Shown: positions 63,907-64,000 of the stretch, piece by piece | Position numbering within the stretch: position 1 is the first letter of the stretch | Layout: every line of letters starts with the position of its first letter | From: Roseateles puraquae | GTDB lineage: Bacteria; Pseudomonadota; Gammaproteobacteria; Burkholderiales; Burkholderiaceae_C | DNA length: 64,000 nt | Assembly (NCBI RefSeq): GCF_002205845.1 | Contig: NZ_NISI01000018.1 | Coordinates: 21,766-85,765, forward strand | Direction: 5' to 3' | Program-made: the position numbers and the translations under genes | The notes under the pieces: model-generated | What the model saw: the letters and a program-made list of their open reading frames with translations, nothing else | Databases searched by the model: none | Told to the model about the DNA's origin: nothing

Positions 63907-64000
63907 TGAATCGCCCCGGGTTTCGAGGAGGCTCAACACTCTGAGAGGATTGAGCCATGAGCAAGTCGAACAAGTTCTCGCCCGAGGTGCGTGAGCGCGC
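63907..64000 (+). mobile_element. Left end of an IS3-family insertion sequence
   Basis: A terminal-repeat-like sequence beginning TGAATCGCCCCGGGTTTCG at 63907 is followed 50 bp later by the orfA start. Both resemble IS3-family elements common in Burkholderiales. The element continues beyond the window; its other end and the target duplication cannot be seen. Confidence 0.75.
63957..64000 (+). CDS. IS3-family transposase OrfA (3' partial)
   Basis: Only the first 14 codons are visible, MSKSNKFSPEVRER, the typical opening of the IS3-type OrfA helix-turn-helix protein. OrfB would follow by programmed frameshift outside the window. Confidence 0.75.
   Translation, partial: MSKSNKFSPEVRER

Overview
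The window reads as a chromosomal segment of a GC-rich betaproteobacterium of the order Burkholderiales, most likely of the Rubrivivax/Leptothrix/Roseateles type. This is inferred from the gene order (plsC-gmhB-glyS-glyQ-lnt-corC and dksA-STAS-hslV-hslU), a PEP-CTERM anchored protease, a one-cysteine DksA and a branched-chain amino acid (liv) type ABC operon. I saw no rRNA, tRNA or CRISPR array. No gene-free stretch exceeds 300 bases; the longest gaps are 22921-23166 and 45834-46066.

Layout. 1-4468: the 3' part of an RlmI-like methyltransferase, a PEP-CTERM metalloprotease, an Lrp/AsnC regulator with two palindromic sites, and glmS. 4479-13377 (minus strand): a Ca2+/H+ antiporter, a small membrane protein, then a tightly overlapping MoxR/DUF58/DUF4350/DUF4129/SpoIIM-like/RDD membrane cluster of unknown function. 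13485-28371: a glucuronoxylan-utilisation locus with two divergent arms. The minus arm is ROK regulator, GH43 xylosidase, GPH symporter, xylA, xylB and an SGNH esterase. The plus arm is exported GH67 alpha-glucuronidase, LacI regulator, uronate dehydrogenase and an SMP-30 lactonase. A LacI-type dyad resembling a xyl-box lies between the arms. Together they suggest periplasmic removal of acetyl and methylglucuronosyl groups, uptake of xylo-oligosaccharides, cytosolic cleavage to xylose and entry into the pentose phosphate pathway, with glucuronate oxidised separately.

28385-45833: mixed housekeeping and transport genes, namely an MFS exporter, DUF1328 and AsmA proteins, an SbmA/YddA-like ABC exporter, a liv-type ABC operon with a LivM-LivG fusion, a methyltransferase, a TauE exporter, an ATPase, pirin/azoreductase/LysR, a TonB-like protein and a MerR/metallo-hydrolase pair. 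46067-59503: conserved core genes (YgjP-like protease, plsC, gmhB, glyS, glyQ, lnt, corC, a COG0523 GTPase, dksA, a STAS protein, hslVU). 59568-64000: a potassium channel-like protein, a LuxR-type regulator, a response regulator and a hybrid histidine kinase whose 5' end is replaced by the start of an IS3-family element.

Most unusual observation. Two related elements bounded by 33-bp inverted repeats sit in intercistronic gaps of two unrelated operons. The repeats are built from an 8-bp CACAGAGR unit. The first element (35485-35921, between livH and livM) carries a GxxExxY-family gene that reads in frame through the left repeat and takes its start codon from outside the element, at the stop codon of livH. 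The second (16992-17079, between xylA and xylB) is an 88-bp gene-less copy. A second notable point is a GmhB homologue that lacks both the nucleophilic and the metal-binding aspartates.
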